A stretch of DNA of 64,000 bases from assembly GCA_032622095.1 (NCBI GenBank), contig CP136063.1, positions 38,348,106 to 38,412,105 on the forward strand. The letters run 5' to 3'. The first letter of the stretch is position 1. The number at the start of each line of letters is the position of its first letter. Shown piece after piece: positions 35,120 through 48,369 of the stretch. The notes under the pieces were generated by a model that saw nothing but the letters and a program-made list of their open reading frames with translations, ran no database searches and had not been told where the DNA came from. A program made the position numbers and the translations under genes. The DNA comes from Siphonodentalium dalli (taxonomy: Eukaryota > Mollusca > Scaphopoda > Gadilida > Siphonodentaliidae).

Positions 35120-35775
35120 TCATTATTTGCTGACAAGGCAACTATCTCTCAAAGGGGATACATGAACGACAAGGCAACTATCACTCAAAGGGGATACATA
35201 AACGACAAGGCAACTATCTCTCAAAGGTAATACATGAACGACAAGGCAACTGTCTCTCAAAGGGGATACATGAACGACAAGGCAACTATCTCTCAAAGGG
35301 GATACATGAACGACAAAGCAACTATCTCTCAAAGGGGATACATAAACGACAAGGCAACTATCTCTCAAAGGTGATACATGAACGACAAGGCAACTGTCTC
35401 TCAAAGGGGATACATGAACGACAAGGCAACTATCTCTCAAATGGGATACATGCACGCCAAGGCAAATATCTCTCAAAGCGGATACATGAACGACAAAGCA
35501 ACTATCTCTCAAAGGGGATACATGAACGGCAAGGCAACTATCTCTCAAAGGGGATACATGAACGGCAAGGCAACTATCTCTCAAAGGGGATACATGAACG
35601 ACAAAGCAACTATCTCTCAAAGGGGATACATGAACGGCAAGGCAACTATCTCTCAAAGGGGATACATGAACGACAAGGCAACTATCTCTCAAAGGTAATA
35701 CACGAACGACAAGGCAACTATCTCTCAAAGGGGATACATGAACGACAAGGCAACTATCTCTCAAAGGGAATACCA
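35120..35775 (+). repeat. 36-bp minisatellite, about 18 copies
   Basis: Unit 'tacatgaacgacaaggcaac' followed by 'tatctctcaaagggga'. Because 36 is a multiple of three, long open frames run through it on both strands (217 codons minus, 159 and 106 codons plus). Variant units (gacaaagc, gaacggc, gatacataaac) are interspersed. The array is entered from a diverged unit copy at about 35,083-35,127. Confidence 0.9.
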
Positions 35776-38700
35776 TCTGTGAGTTATTTGCAGAAAATCA
35801 CAAGGCGCGACGAATATAGGATTCGAAGTGTACGACAGGCGAACCTCTAATATGGCGTCACCACAGAGTGAGAACATATACTTCGTGGAGGGACGGAGTC
35901 AATCGAGAAGACCAATAGGCTATCCGTACAATTCATACATTTACCCAAGAATGGAACATAAGTAAAAACGTCACTGAGGGGATGGTCCGGATATTGCATT
36001 TTAATCATTTCAAAGCTAACCTCAGCGTGACTTCTAGCTGCATGAGATCGACATAGATGAAGAGATAGAGAGAAAGGTAGAGAGAGAGAGCGAGAGAGCA
36101 ATGTATAAACCATAAGTTTGGACCTTGATTATAATAACATTAGCTTCTTTAATATAACCAGACGAATTCTTTCCCTTATCGTGTCATTCATATGTTGATG
36201 TACTTTACCACCTTCATTGTGTGGGGAAACTATATAACATTTTAGGATCAGAATTTATTATGCCTTTCACTAAACCTACCTTGACAAACGGGAAGAGGTC
36301 ATGACGTCACTCAGTGCCTGACGCTTACATGCTACTGTCTACTGGTGGTCCTGATTGACACGTCACCTGGAATTCAGGAACAGTCACACACTTACCTATA
36401 ATAACTACCTATTTAGTGAATAGACTCAATATAGCATGGCTTGGAGTTTACTACACCAATGTAGTGCACAGAGTGAGTGACGTAGCTCCAGAGAGGCGCA
36501 CAATGACCGCGGCCAACGACTATGTAAGCTCTATTCGTTATATTTTTTCAAACATTGTCCACATTTCTTTTAGGTCTTACATCATGATATATCCAATGTA
36601 AAAGTTGATTTGCATCATGTTCAGGATAACATTGACAAGTTATTTGGTGGGATAATCCAGATTCAGATTGTTTCAGTTTGTTTCGATAAACGAACAGACC
36701 ACAATCGATAAACGAACAGATCGTTACAGTTATTTTGTCGTAATCCAGATCTGATTATGATTCCGTAATCTGAATCAGAACATTCATAATGTAAATAAAC
36801 CGATATTTCGCCACCTCGGAGTTTAAAAACACAATAACACAACGTAATCCGTCCCTTGTGCCCAAATTATTGCAGAATATAAAGAATTTTCAATAAGGAG
36901 ACAAATTTGTGTTGTTGTGTGTAGACGGTGACAATTTTACCGAAATTAGAAAATTAATACTGTTATTGATAGTAGTGCTGGGGGGGCATTTTGGTTGATG
37001 GCGAAATTGAAGCAAAGCTTTGTCAATTTCATTGTCACTTTCATCATGTTCATTTAATAATTCCATCCTTAAAAGACCGCCCGAACGCATGTCGATTTCA
37101 AATTCGTCGGATAACGTCACCATTTACTGAATCAACGTCAACCTTGATACTGTTTTCTACTTTGTTCGTAATATGTTCCTTCTTATTTAAGAAATAGTAG
37201 GATTATAATTATGATATCTATGGATTTTACAAATTTCATATTTAAAATGTTTTGTTTCGTTAAATGCAGTAGTCTCTGTAGTGCCGAAATGCAGGCAATT
37301 ATTGGCCGAAGTGCTGTGCATTAGTTGGAAAATAAAGCTTTCATAATTGTAAATATTGAAATATTGAAATATTACGGGAATTCCCACGTGCCGCGTGATG
37401 TGCGTTGCTGTGCTATTTTTAACGGCCTCGTTTCCGGTTGTCTGGGTATAAATACCGACCAACCGCCAACGTCGCTGGCTTTCAAATTTCTCTCTCGGCA
37501 TAACAACTTACGTCACTTTGTCAACAACGATGCAATGGCATTCCAACGGCTTTCATGACAATCGAGGTCATTTCCAAGCATAATTCAGCCGTATTTCCAT
37601 ACTTATCCTGGCGACAGAAGAATATCATGTCAGGCTACTATTATAGAGCATGCACAGCTCGCAATCTTAATGATTGCACTTTCCATTTGGGTAATTTCAA
37701 CGCATATTCATGCACTTTTCCACTTGGTCAATTTCACCGCAGTTCAGATTTCAGTCGTAGTCATTCTTTACTCTTATTCTTAGTACTCTTGTAGTACATT
37801 TGTAGTATAGGTTAGTTCTTGCGGTAGCCTATGATGAATAATAGTACTCCATTCATGCTATCCACCCAGGAGGTACAAACATAATCAGAGCCAGGTTTAG
37901 ATGCATGAGGACAGACAGATGCATCACAGCTCAGTCAGAATCAGAACCAGGTTTAGATGCACGAGCACAGGCAGAGATGCATCACCTGGATTATGGATAG
38001 TACAGCTTCACTCACAGACCACTTCGGTCTGATCATGGCAGATGTAATAATCAGACAGTCCGAATCCAAATGCAGACCTGGTACAGTGCGTAGACAGAAC
38101 CCAACCATACAACCACTCGTCAATACTTGGTCGATTGCTTTACTAATGCTCGGGTTTGCGCCCATCCCAGGTGAACCATTTTCAGTGCTGCCTGGTGACA
38201 CATAGATGTCCACACTTGGTTGAGGCCCAGGTTACAGGTCAGCCCACATGCACACAAAACATCCAGTAAATGTACCACGTCCATACTTTATCAGTAGATG
38301 CTGCAGTACCATTCCACGACCAGACATACATAACAGGTTTATCCAGGTCATATTATTATTCCTCACAGGTAGCTCAATTACTATAGTATATGCGGGTTCA
38401 GTCTTATTAATAATCGCACTAATAGAAGTAATTTACGAGTATTCCATCCCTGCTTTATGCAATACTTATTCCCGTAATATATATTGTTCATATTGTTGTC
38501 ATAGCTTTAAATATACAATATGATTCTGGTCATTGTAAATAAATCATAGTATTTTATACTGGTCTCTACTCTTGTTAGGCTGGTCAACTCAGATGGATTT
38601 GGGTATTGTATGTATCAGGCCCACAGAGTAAATTATAATATTGTCCGCCAGTTGGTAACGCTCAGGTAAATTTCAGGTCTATAGACAGCCCAGATGTACT

Positions 38701-39309
38701 ACGTCCATCAGCTTACATATGAATGTTGATGTCGTCATCCAGCGATGCAGTGTCGACGATCCGATCGCTGTACCGCCCTATCCACTTCTCGTCAGATTTC
38801 TTGGTTGACGTATTACTTATCCATTCGGAGATGTCAGATCTGGTCGTTGTACTTCACTGTCAGTCCAGCTAATAACATGCATACGAGCCTATCCGTAACC
38901 AGCAATGTCAGGTCGTGAACTAACTAGGTCAAATGTCATAGTTTCAGCTACCGCTACCAACCCGATACAGATATGTGAATACATGTACCTAGCAGCTAGC
39001 TTATATGCAGACAGGTCAGGTCACGAACGGGGTCAAAGGTCACAGTATCAGCTACCGCTACCATTCATATACAGATGCAGGTATACTTACCAACTGGATT
39101 ATGCATATTAATGATATGGTAATTATGTAGTGAGTTGACCAGTGGTCCATGTGTGACACTTCCTCAGTATAACTATAACGCTTCCACTTGTAAATTGGGA
39201 AACAGTTAGTTTCACGTGTGGCATTGGGGTATATATTATGTCAGGTTTCCGCTCGGCCTATTTAGTACATTTATATATATACCCCTCCCCCAGCACGCCA
39301 CACACATAT
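35776..39309. other. Unassigned DNA, mostly non-coding
   Basis: Contains a GA-rich microsatellite (36,062-36,100), short duplications at 37,895-37,985 ('ccaggtttagatgca') and 38,905-39,080 ('cagctaccgctacca'), and a TATA-box-like 'gtataaata' at about 37,446. Apart from the low-confidence frame listed at 36,890-37,205, I see no gene. Confidence 0.4.
36890..37205 (-). other. Possible small hypothetical coding exon
   Basis: The minus-strand frame is open from about 37,205 to the stop at 36,890, with an ATG at 37,123. It has a charged composition unlike neighbouring junk frames (SDEFEIDMRSGG, LNEHDESDNEIDK). No domain is recognised and splice sites are uncertain. It could be chance. Confidence 0.2.
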
Positions 39310-39520
39310 ACAGGTATTCTAGAGTACAAAATATACAGGTATTCTGGCAGATACCAAATGTCAAGACATGTACTCTGGTGTACCTGCTTGGGTACTCTAT
39401 AGTCCAAAATATTTTAGGTACTATCCATAGTACCTAGATATTTGGTAATCTGTAGTATCAAATATTGAGGTACTATGCACAATACCTAAATATTTGGTAC
39501 TTTACAGTACCAAATATATA
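39310..39520. repeat. Array of short palindromes centred on GGTAC
   Basis: Successive hairpin-forming units alternate. 'aggtactat.cc.atagtacct' has a 9-bp stem and 'atatttggtact.ttac.agtaccaaatat' a 12-bp perfect stem. Related imperfect units precede them from about 39,310. Confidence 0.7.
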
Positions 39521-39889
39521 GGTAATATGTGCACAACCTTCCCATGTACCAAGCACTCGAAATTACGAAAAATGTCCGATGGCAAATTTAACCATGTGGC
39601 ATGTTAGATTCCAAATTATGCCACGGCGTTTAAACATCGAATTGTGTACAAAACCCGATTAAGGTACTTCAAGATCATGTTATCAGTTACATGGACTCCC
39701 TTGCACAGTGCAAAATGAAATAATCCGAATTTTATTAGTATAAAACATTGATCTTGTTTTTGTACGTAATGCAAGTTTTAATATCTCTATTTCAGGATTT
39801 CCCTGCACCTGGAGTAAAATTTGTCTGAATGTTTAAAATAATCGTCCGAATTTCTTAATTTGTGTGTAATAATATTGAAGTAAACATTA
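39521..39889. other. Unassigned non-coding DNA
   Basis: No gene or repeat recognised. Confidence 0.4.
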
Positions 39890-40160
39890 TAAATCAAACA
39901 TCTTAAACAGGTCTGGGTGAAACACCAGTCGATCTATAATAGCCCGATAAATAAAGAAAACTACTTTGCCATAAATCGCAAAACCTTTGCGAATCACAAA
40001 CTACTTTGCGAAATGCGATAATTGCAATGGTTTGTGATTTATCGCAGATATATTTTCATGCGTTGGCACTAATGGGCTTGTACCGTATAAACATAAATTA
40101 TACATATTCAACAGGTCTGGGTGAACCACCAATTGATCTATTATAGCACGGTCTGGCTAA
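39890..40160 (-). repeat. Inverted relative of the 2.2-2.8 kb repeat
   Basis: Contains 'catcttaaacaggtctg', 'ccagtcgatctataatagc', repeated 'tttgcgaa/ttatcgca' motifs and 'actaatgggcttgtac', which are the reverse complements of blocks at 2,214-2,775. Confidence 0.6.
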
Positions 40161-40822
40161 AATATACTGATCGGTCTTTCAGAGCCAGCATGCATCTGGT
40201 ATAAGGGTAGCAAACTGGTGTCAAATGTGCAACTAATGTTGTGTCAGGCATGACATTTACAACTGGTGAAAATGTACCAAAGTGTGGGGGGTAGACACCA
40301 CAACCAGCCGCTGCCGCTACGTCCCTGTACAAGTGACAAGTTTCGTGTGTTATCCACAATGTCCTCAGAATTTGATTCAGGAGACTTAGAGCTGTTATAA
40401 ATTCTTGCCCTCATCAATAAAGAGTTTAACTTTTAAAAAGATGCGACTAAGTCGGATTGGCAGATAATTAGGTGACATGTATATACAAATATAAAAATGC
40501 ATGACTTTCATAAGAAATATGAACATTATAAATATAAGATACAAATGAATACGGGTGTCAAATAAATGAGCGATGTTTGACGCTGGGAGAACATTAAACC
40601 TAGTATCGGCGACCACAAAATATGATCTAAAATCCGTGTAATCTCGATTTAGCCCCACCCCGTCATCTGTTTCGTATTCTGAATCAGGATTCTATCACGA
40701 AATAATGACTTCTTCTTTGCCTGTAAGGGGCTTTGTATATGACTAAATGGTTTAAGGGTTCTGAATATATGTGTTACTAGTAAGGATCTGTGTAAGTTTT
40801 GAGGTTGGGTCACCATCAATTA

Positions 40823-41029
40823 CTAGTAATGAGTGAAAACTACCCACAAGCTGTTCCAATATTTAACAGTTCTGGGTATGAAGCTGAATTTGTAGGTGTC
40901 TGTGTCTGCTCTGGGTCTGATGAAATGTTTCGAATGCATTTTACTTGTAAACCTTTCTGGTGGTTGAAATTGATTTATTGGAATATTTGCCGCACCAGTC
41001 AGACCCTTAATGAATAAACATAGGCGCAA
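40823..41029 (-). pseudogene. LINE ORF2 C-terminal fragment
   Basis: On the minus strand, DTDTYKFSFIPRTVKYWNSL matches the conserved 'Y..SF.PRT...WNSLP' segment near the end of many CR1/jockey-type ORF2 proteins. Only about 60 residues remain and the following Pro-containing block is lost. Confidence 0.55.
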
Positions 41030-41189
41030 TATTTTCTCCTTTTTCTCCTCAAAAGTTTTTTCGAAGTCCGGAATGAAGGATTAATTATTAGTTAATCAGC
41101 CAATATGTGCCTCAAACCGACATAGGCGGAGTCATCCTAACCCGAATGACATAGGCGGAGTCATCCCAACCAGAATTACAGTTCATAAC

Positions 41190-42056
41190 CATTACACCCT
41201 AAATCTAGTTGGATGAACTTTGTATACAACTCGTTGGGTGCGAATTTGTTGTGTTCTTATTATCCAACAGTTTAGTACGATGTACACAACTGATTGCGTG
41301 AACTGTCTTCTGTGGTATTACTTTCATACCACATTGGATAAAACCGCCACGTGACGGGTCATCCAACAGCGGGCGAACATGCGAGTTTTTGGCTCCAAAT
41401 ATTTCAAAACAAGATGGACGACTGCGTGAAAAAAACTCCTGAACGACTGGAAAATGGGGCAAGACGTCGTGGATAGATTTGCCGGTTTAGTATACCTTTG
41501 TTATAATTAGTCTTTGTACGATACACTGATTATGTAGGCTTTATGTATTGAGTGTATATATATTTATATTTGCCAAATTTTGAAGTTTACAAATTTACAC
41601 AACTGCTGACGGCACTAATTTGACTAAAGTGGTACACTCATACACTCAACACATAAATCCTACATAATCAGTCTATCGTACAAAGAATAATTATAACAAA
41701 GGTATACTATACCGGCAAAGCTATCCACGACGTCTTGCCCCATTTTACTTTCCAATCAACGTTTGGTAAACTTTCCAATCAACAAATGTCATCCAACTCT
41801 ACCCAACACCCAACAGTTCAATAAACGTAGATAGGTGCTGTGGGCAATTAACGTTGATTGAGTGTTGTGTGAAATTTCACCCAACACGTTGTATAATTAA
41901 CATACAACCGTTGGTAGTAAATATATATGCAACGTTGTGTAAAAGTGTATCCAACAAAATTGTCATGCAACTTTTCACACAACGTAGATAGGTGCTGTGG
42001 GCATACAACGTTTGATTGCCTGTTGGATAACTTCTTATCCAACTAGATTTAGGGTG
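41190..42056. mobile_element. Foldback element with nested inverted repeats
   Basis: The outer ends are inverted copies, 'acaccctaaatctagttgga' at 41,194 and its complement ending at about 42,056. Inside, about 41,457-41,563 and 41,640-41,743 form a second, ~105-bp inverted repeat ('ggggcaagacgtcgtggata', 'cctttgttataatta', 'tgtacgatacactgattatg'). Many 'caacgttg' motifs fill the right half. No open frame of interest. Confidence 0.75.
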
Positions 42057-42113
42057 TCATAGATACAAAAGCGAACACAAATTAATACGAGAATTCTTGG
42101 AAAGTTCTCGAAC

Positions 42114-44963
42114 GTAAATCATAGTGACTATCTCAGAATCCGGAAATCATAGTGACTATCTCAGAATCCGGAAATCATAGTGACTATCTCAGAATCTGGA
42201 AATCATAGTGACTATCTCAGAATCCGGAAATCATACTGACTATCTCAGAATGTGAAATCATAGTGACTATCTCAGAATCCGGACATGGTAGTGACTATCT
42301 CAGAATCCGGAAATCATAGTGACTATCTCAGAATGTGAAATCATAGTGACTATCTCAGAATGTGAAAGGGATGACGTGAAATCATAGTGACTATCTCAGA
42401 ATGTGAAAGGGATGACGTGAAATCATAGTGACTATCTCATAATGTGAAAGGGATCACGTGAAATCATAGTGACTATCTCATAATGTGAAATGGATGACGT
42501 GAAATCATAGTCACTATCTCAGGATATGAAAGGGATGACGTGAAATCATAGTGACTATCTCAGAATATGAAAGGGATGACGTGAAATCATAGTGACTATC
42601 TCAGAAGGTGAAAGGGATGACGAGAAATCATAGTGACTATCTCATAATGTGAAAGGGATGACGTGAAATCATAGTGACTATCTCAGAATGTGAAAGGGAT
42701 GACGTGAAATCATAGTGACTATCTCAGAATCCGGAAATCATAGTGACTATCTCAGAATGTGAAATCATAGTGACTATCTCAGAATGTGAAAGGGATGACG
42801 TGAAATCATAGTGACTATCTCAGAATCCGGAAATCATAGTTACTATCTCAGAATGTGAAAGGGATGACGTGAAATCATAGTGACTATCTCAGAATGTGAA
42901 AGGGATGACGTGAAATCATAGTGACTATCTCAGAATGTGAAAGGGATGACGTGAAATCATAGTGACTATCTCAGAATGTGAAAGGGATGACGTGAAATCA
43001 TAGTGACTATCTCAGAATGTGAAAGGGATGACGTGAAATCATAGTGACTATCTCAGAATGTGAAAGGGATGACGTGAAATCATAGTGACTATCTCAGAAT
43101 GTGAAAGGTATGACGTGAAATGATAGTGACTATCTCATAATGTGAAAGGGATCACGTGAAATCATAGTGACTATCTCATAATGTGAAAGGGATGACGTGA
43201 AATCATAGTCACTATCTCAGGATATGAAAGGGATGACGTGAAATCATAGTGACTATCTCAGAATGTGAAAGGGATGACGTGAAATCGTAGTGACTATCTC
43301 AGAATGTGAAAGGGATGACGTGAAATCATAGTGACTATCTCAGAATGTGAAAGGGATGACGTGAAATCATAGTGACTATCTCAGAATGTGAAAGGGATGA
43401 CGTGAAATCATAGTGACTATCTCAGAATGTGAAAGGGATGACGTGAAATCATAGTGACTATCTCAGAATGTGAAATGTATGACGTGAAATCATAGTGACT
43501 ATCTCATAATGTGAAAGGGGTGACGAGAAATCATAGTGACTATCTCATAATGTGAAAGGGGTGACGTGAAATCACAGTGACTATCTGAGAATGTGAAAGG
43601 GATGACGTGAAATCATAGTGACTATCTCAGAATATGAAAGGGATGACGTGAGATCATAGTGACTATCTCAGAATGTGAAAGGAATGACGTGAAATCATAG
43701 TGACTATCTCAGAATGTGAAAGGGATGACGTGAAATCATAGTGACTATCTCAGAATGTGAAAGGGATGACGTGAAATCATAGTGAATATCTCAGAATGTG
43801 AAAGGGATGACGTGAAATCATAGTGACTATCTCAGAATGTGAAAGTGATGACGTGAAATCATAGTGACTATCTCAGAATGTGAAAGGGATGACGTGAAAT
43901 CATAGTGACTATCTCAGAATGTGAAAGGGATGACGTGAAATCATAGTGACTATCTCAGAATGTGAAAGGGATGACGTGAAATCATAGTGACTATCTCAGA
44001 ATGTGAAAGGGATGACGTGAAATCATAATGACTATCTCAGAATGTGAAAGGGATGACGTGAAATCATAGTGACTATCTCAGAATGTGAAAGGGATGACGG
44101 GAAATCATAGTGACTATCTCAGAATGTGAAAGGGGTGTCGTGAAATCATAGTGACTATCTCAGAATGTGAAAGGGATGATGTGAAATCATAGTGACTATC
44201 TCAGAATGTGAAAGGGATGACGTGAAATCATAGTGACTATCTAAGAATGTGAAAGGGATGAAGTGAAATCATAGTGACTATCTCATAATGTGAAAGGGAT
44301 GACGTGAAATCATAGTGACTGTCTCATAATGTGAAAGGGATGACGTGAAATCATAGTGACTATCTCATAATGTGAAAGGGATGACGTGAAATCATAGTGA
44401 CTATCTCAGAATGTGAAAGGGATGACGTGAAATCATAGTGACTATCTCAGAATGTGAAAGGGATGACGTGAAATCATAGTGACTATCTCAGAATGTGAAA
44501 GGGATGACGTGAAATCATAGTGACTATCTCAGAATGTGAAAGGGATGACGTGAAATCATAGTGACTATCTCAGAATGTGAAAGGGATGACGTGAATTCAT
44601 AGTGACTATCTCAGAATGTGAAAGCGATGACGTGAAATCATAGTGACTATCTCAGAATGTGTAAGGGGTGATGTGAAATAATAGTGACAATCTCAGAATG
44701 TGTAAGGGGTGACGTGAAATAATAGTGACAATCTCAAAATGTGAAGGGATGACGTGAAATCATAGTGACTATCTGAGAATGTGAAAGCGATGACGTGAAA
44801 TCATAGTGACTATCTGAGAATGTGAAAGGGATGACGTGAAATCATAGTGACTATCTCAGAATGTAAAAGGGATGACGTGAAATCATAGTGACTATCTCAG
44901 AATGTAAAAGGGATGACGTGAAATCATAGTGACTATCTCAGAATGTGAAAGCGATGACGTGAA
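42114..44963 (+). repeat. Large minisatellite, 28-bp units passing into 41-bp units
   Basis: About 70 units. The first dozen or so are mainly 28 bp ('gaaatcatagtgactatctc' + 'agaatccg'). The rest are 41 bp ('...agaatgtgaa' + 'agggatgacgt'). Mixed units occur again near 42,720-42,850. Most units are nearly identical, with recurring variants such as 'tcataatg' and 'gcgatgacg'. No coding or unique spacers. Confidence 0.95.
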
Positions 44964-45898
44964 ACATATTTTGTTGGTAAAGGATCCGCCTCGCATGTCA
45001 CTGATCCCAATATATGAGGCATCCGTCTTCATTTTTACATATATACTGTACAATTTGGTCCATTTCGGGTGAATATAGGGCCGGTAAATTTGTCGACGTT
45101 ATATCAGGAAGGTGGACGCATTAACGGTGTAGATGAGCTAATTTGGTAAATTAAATCCACCCAATTATCAAATTATATTACTATTCCAATGATAACTTTC
45201 AAAATGTGCATTGCCATGTTGATACTCTGGAAAAGTTGGCTTTTGGTCCGTCCGATGTTTATTCATGCCATAATTTCAACAGCAGTGCTCGGAGCTCAAT
45301 GCAATTTGATGATGTTCACTCCTATGTCAACATTGAATTGACTGTTCAATCGTTTTGTTCGGGCTTTCCATTATAGAGTTGTTCATCTTTATTTATCTGG
45401 AAATGTTGGATTTTTGGTCCGTCAGATGTCTGTTCATGTTATAACCCGAGCACTACTGCTTAGATCACAATGTCATTTGGCACTGCTATGAGCACATTCA
45501 ATGGAGGGTTCAAACTTTTTGTTTGGTTTTTCAATTCTAGAGTTCATCTCTGTTCATCTGGAAATGTTTGTTTTTTGGCCGGCGCGATGAGATTTCTCGT
45601 AACAAATTACCCTACAATAGATGTCAAACTTAAAGTGAACACTATTTCCCATATGAGACGGTTGTTATACCGACTACACTGCGCAGCACTCTCTAAATTG
45701 ATACTCCGGGATTGTATGCCATACATAATTATAACAAACTTCGCATTCATTGGTGAATCTGTGTTTACTTTTTTAAAGTATGCCCCATCATTTCATTCAT
45801 TATCCAGATCAAAATCGTATCGTAGCTTAACCCAGCGTAATGAATATAATCATCTCGCAGTAAACACGATACGCATAAAACATCCAACAGTATCGTGT
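44964..45898. other. Non-coding DNA with a ~190-bp diverged duplication
   Basis: Blocks 'ctggaaaagttggcttttggtccgtc' and 'ctggaaatgttggatttttggtccgtc' and a third 'ctggaaatgtttgttttttggcc' show a three-fold degenerate repeat at 45,225-45,580. The 163-codon frame starting at 45,470 runs through it and into the duplicated segment, and has no recognised domain. Confidence 0.5.
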
Positions 45899-47230
45899 AC
45901 AAGAAAACTAAGATGCATGCATCAGGTCGGCCGTGAACTATCTACCATAGAATTGTTGTAGCTATCGATTATACATTTTGGAACACCTGTTTGTATGTAT
46001 GTGTGTATGCATAAATGCATGTGTGTATGTGTTATAGACTCTAACACTGCTCGACTGATCCGACTCGGATTTGGTGTTTAACGCCTCAACTTGACCTCGC
46101 TCATAGGCATGTTTCTGGACCTTGATCGATCCGACTAAAAATGTGTGTGTAGGACTACTTCGATCCCGGGAGCAATATGGACGGGTCCAATTTCACGTTG
46201 GACCATGTTCTCGAACGTGCTGATATAGGCATGTTTCTGGACCAATTGAACAATAGTTTGGCCAGACGCTGTATATACTGGGTACTGTCCAGATGGAGGC
46301 GATCACAACAAAAAAATCCCTAAATAGCCCGAACGAAGTTGAGTACATCAGCTAGTTTAATATATATTTTGGACATTTGTCTGTCTGTTTGTCTGTTAGC
46401 TATGGCCGGGAAAACTGCCGGACAGATTTGACGAAATTTGATACCTAGGGGAAATTATTTCCAGGGAGTATTTTGGACGGGTCAAATCTTGATCCCGACC
46501 TGACTTTGACATTCAAAAAGATCAATTCAAGGTCAAATCTGGTAAAACGGAAGTATTTCAACGAAATTTAATACCTACTGTTACTTTTGTCCCATGGGTG
46601 TTTCGGGTGGGTCAAATCATGACCCTGACCTGATATTGACATTCAAAATTGTCAATTCAAGGTCAAATCGGGTAAAGCCGGACGGATTTCGACGGGTATT
46701 TTTGTCGTGACTTCTGTCCGGGGAGTGTTTTGGACGGGTCAAATCGTGACCCGACATGACGTTCACCTTTAAAATGTTCAATTCAAGGTTAAATCGTGCA
46801 AGTCTTCGAAAATCAGAGGGGAACATCCCGGACGAAGTCGGGTCCACCAGCTACTATTATATATTTCTAGATTTAGTTACAAACTAAATACCTGTATATT
46901 GTACAAAGAAATGTTTGACAAATATATCTGTATCAATATTACCATACGGGTCATTAAAATAGATACGACGAAACAAATTTTGAAGGGTGCATGTATCAGG
47001 TAAATTTTTATATTTCAAATGATGACAGGAATGCGGAAAGTTGAAGTACCTACGTAATACTGGCTATCCGCATGAAGAGATATACATGTATATAAAAACC
47101 AAAATAGAAGATGACTGCTGGCGACAATGTTTTCCAAAAATATTCAAAGCATTCGATAGCTCCCATCTAGTTGTCAGCCCGAAGATCAATATGAAGTTTG
47201 GTGACTATCAGATGAGGGATATGTCTGTAC
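45899..47230 (+). repeat. 1.33-kb duplicated segment, copy 2
   Basis: Direct, nearly identical partner of 27,953-29,281, including both Helitron-like units (hairpin ends near 46,352 and 46,850). Beyond 47,230 the two copies part company. Confidence 0.9.
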
Positions 47231-48369
47231 AGTTGCTAAACAATTCAGTCTTGCAAAAGAGGATCAAAGAGTAAGATACCAAATTGCTGCCTGTGGTAAT
47301 GTTTTTTAACGAAATTCGGGAAAATTAGATTACTCTCACCCTGGTTATCCAGAAGATCATTGTGGAATCTGGTGACGATCGGACAAGGGGTGTCGTCTGT
47401 AGGATCAACCAAATTATTTAGCCATAAAAATAGTAAAATTCAAGATCACCGCTGGCAGTGATGTCTTCACAAGGACAGTTTGAGAACAAAATATGGCTCA
47501 CATCTAGCGGTGACCCAAAATATCCACATGAGAAAAAGTTCTCCAATAAAAGCTGGCTCCAGGGTGCGCCAATTGATTCAAATTCGAAATTTAGCAGGGT
47601 GTACTGCTTGTGGCCATGTTTTCCCAGCAAATTTGATAGACTGATTTATATGCATTGTTATACACAGTACTGGTATATAAATGTACTGAAAATAACTATA
47701 TTACTAGCATACACAAAATAAACCATATATCATGGCTATGGGTTCTAATATCCGAACATGACAGCTGAGAACTTGGTGTGAATTAAAGAGTGGTGGTTTC
47801 TCAAGCACATTTAACCCCCCATGTTAGAAACATGCCATTAAAGGCACGTGCGGCCTTAATTGTCGAAAATATTCATATTTGTTCCAAACACCGTAAACAG
47901 AAAAACAATAAAACGCATACAGTTCCGTTCATATATACCATGACCATCGCATAACAGCATGTTATCATAAAGACCTACTATATTTTACCTAAGCAAGAGC
48001 CTGATTGTGTTACAGAAGACAGCACAATGCTACTGGCTAATCACACACAAATGGCATAAACGCTCTTTATTAGTTCCATATCAGGTATTCACCAACAAAG
48101 AACGCTCTTTATGTTTACCATCATAATATAAACAAATACCAGAAAAGTAACTTTTTATGCTTTTGTTTACATAACAATGGTCAAATATATGACCATAACA
48201 TACTGTTTATGCGATTTATCACAATACCACTATATGTAAGTGCTCTATAGCAGAATATATAATGCCACCGAACCCAGTATCACAGTATTTCGATGTTTGG
48301 TAAATATATATCGACTTTCAAACTATGAAGGTTTAGCACGTTTTGAATAATTGCCAGCATCCTATTAAA
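47231..48369. other. Non-coding DNA, diverged repeat relics
   Basis: 47,280-47,560 resembles the 'atgaagtttggtga.gatcgga' family described at 29.5 kb. The rest is AT-rich with no gene. Confidence 0.4.

Noticed and set aside
42114-44963. CRISPR-like regular array
   Set aside because: Units are contiguous without unique spacers, lengths vary (28 and 41 bp), and the context is eukaryotic.
45470-45961. 163-codon plus-strand frame
   Set aside because: Runs through a degenerate tandem repeat and into the duplicated 1.33-kb segment; no recognisable domain.
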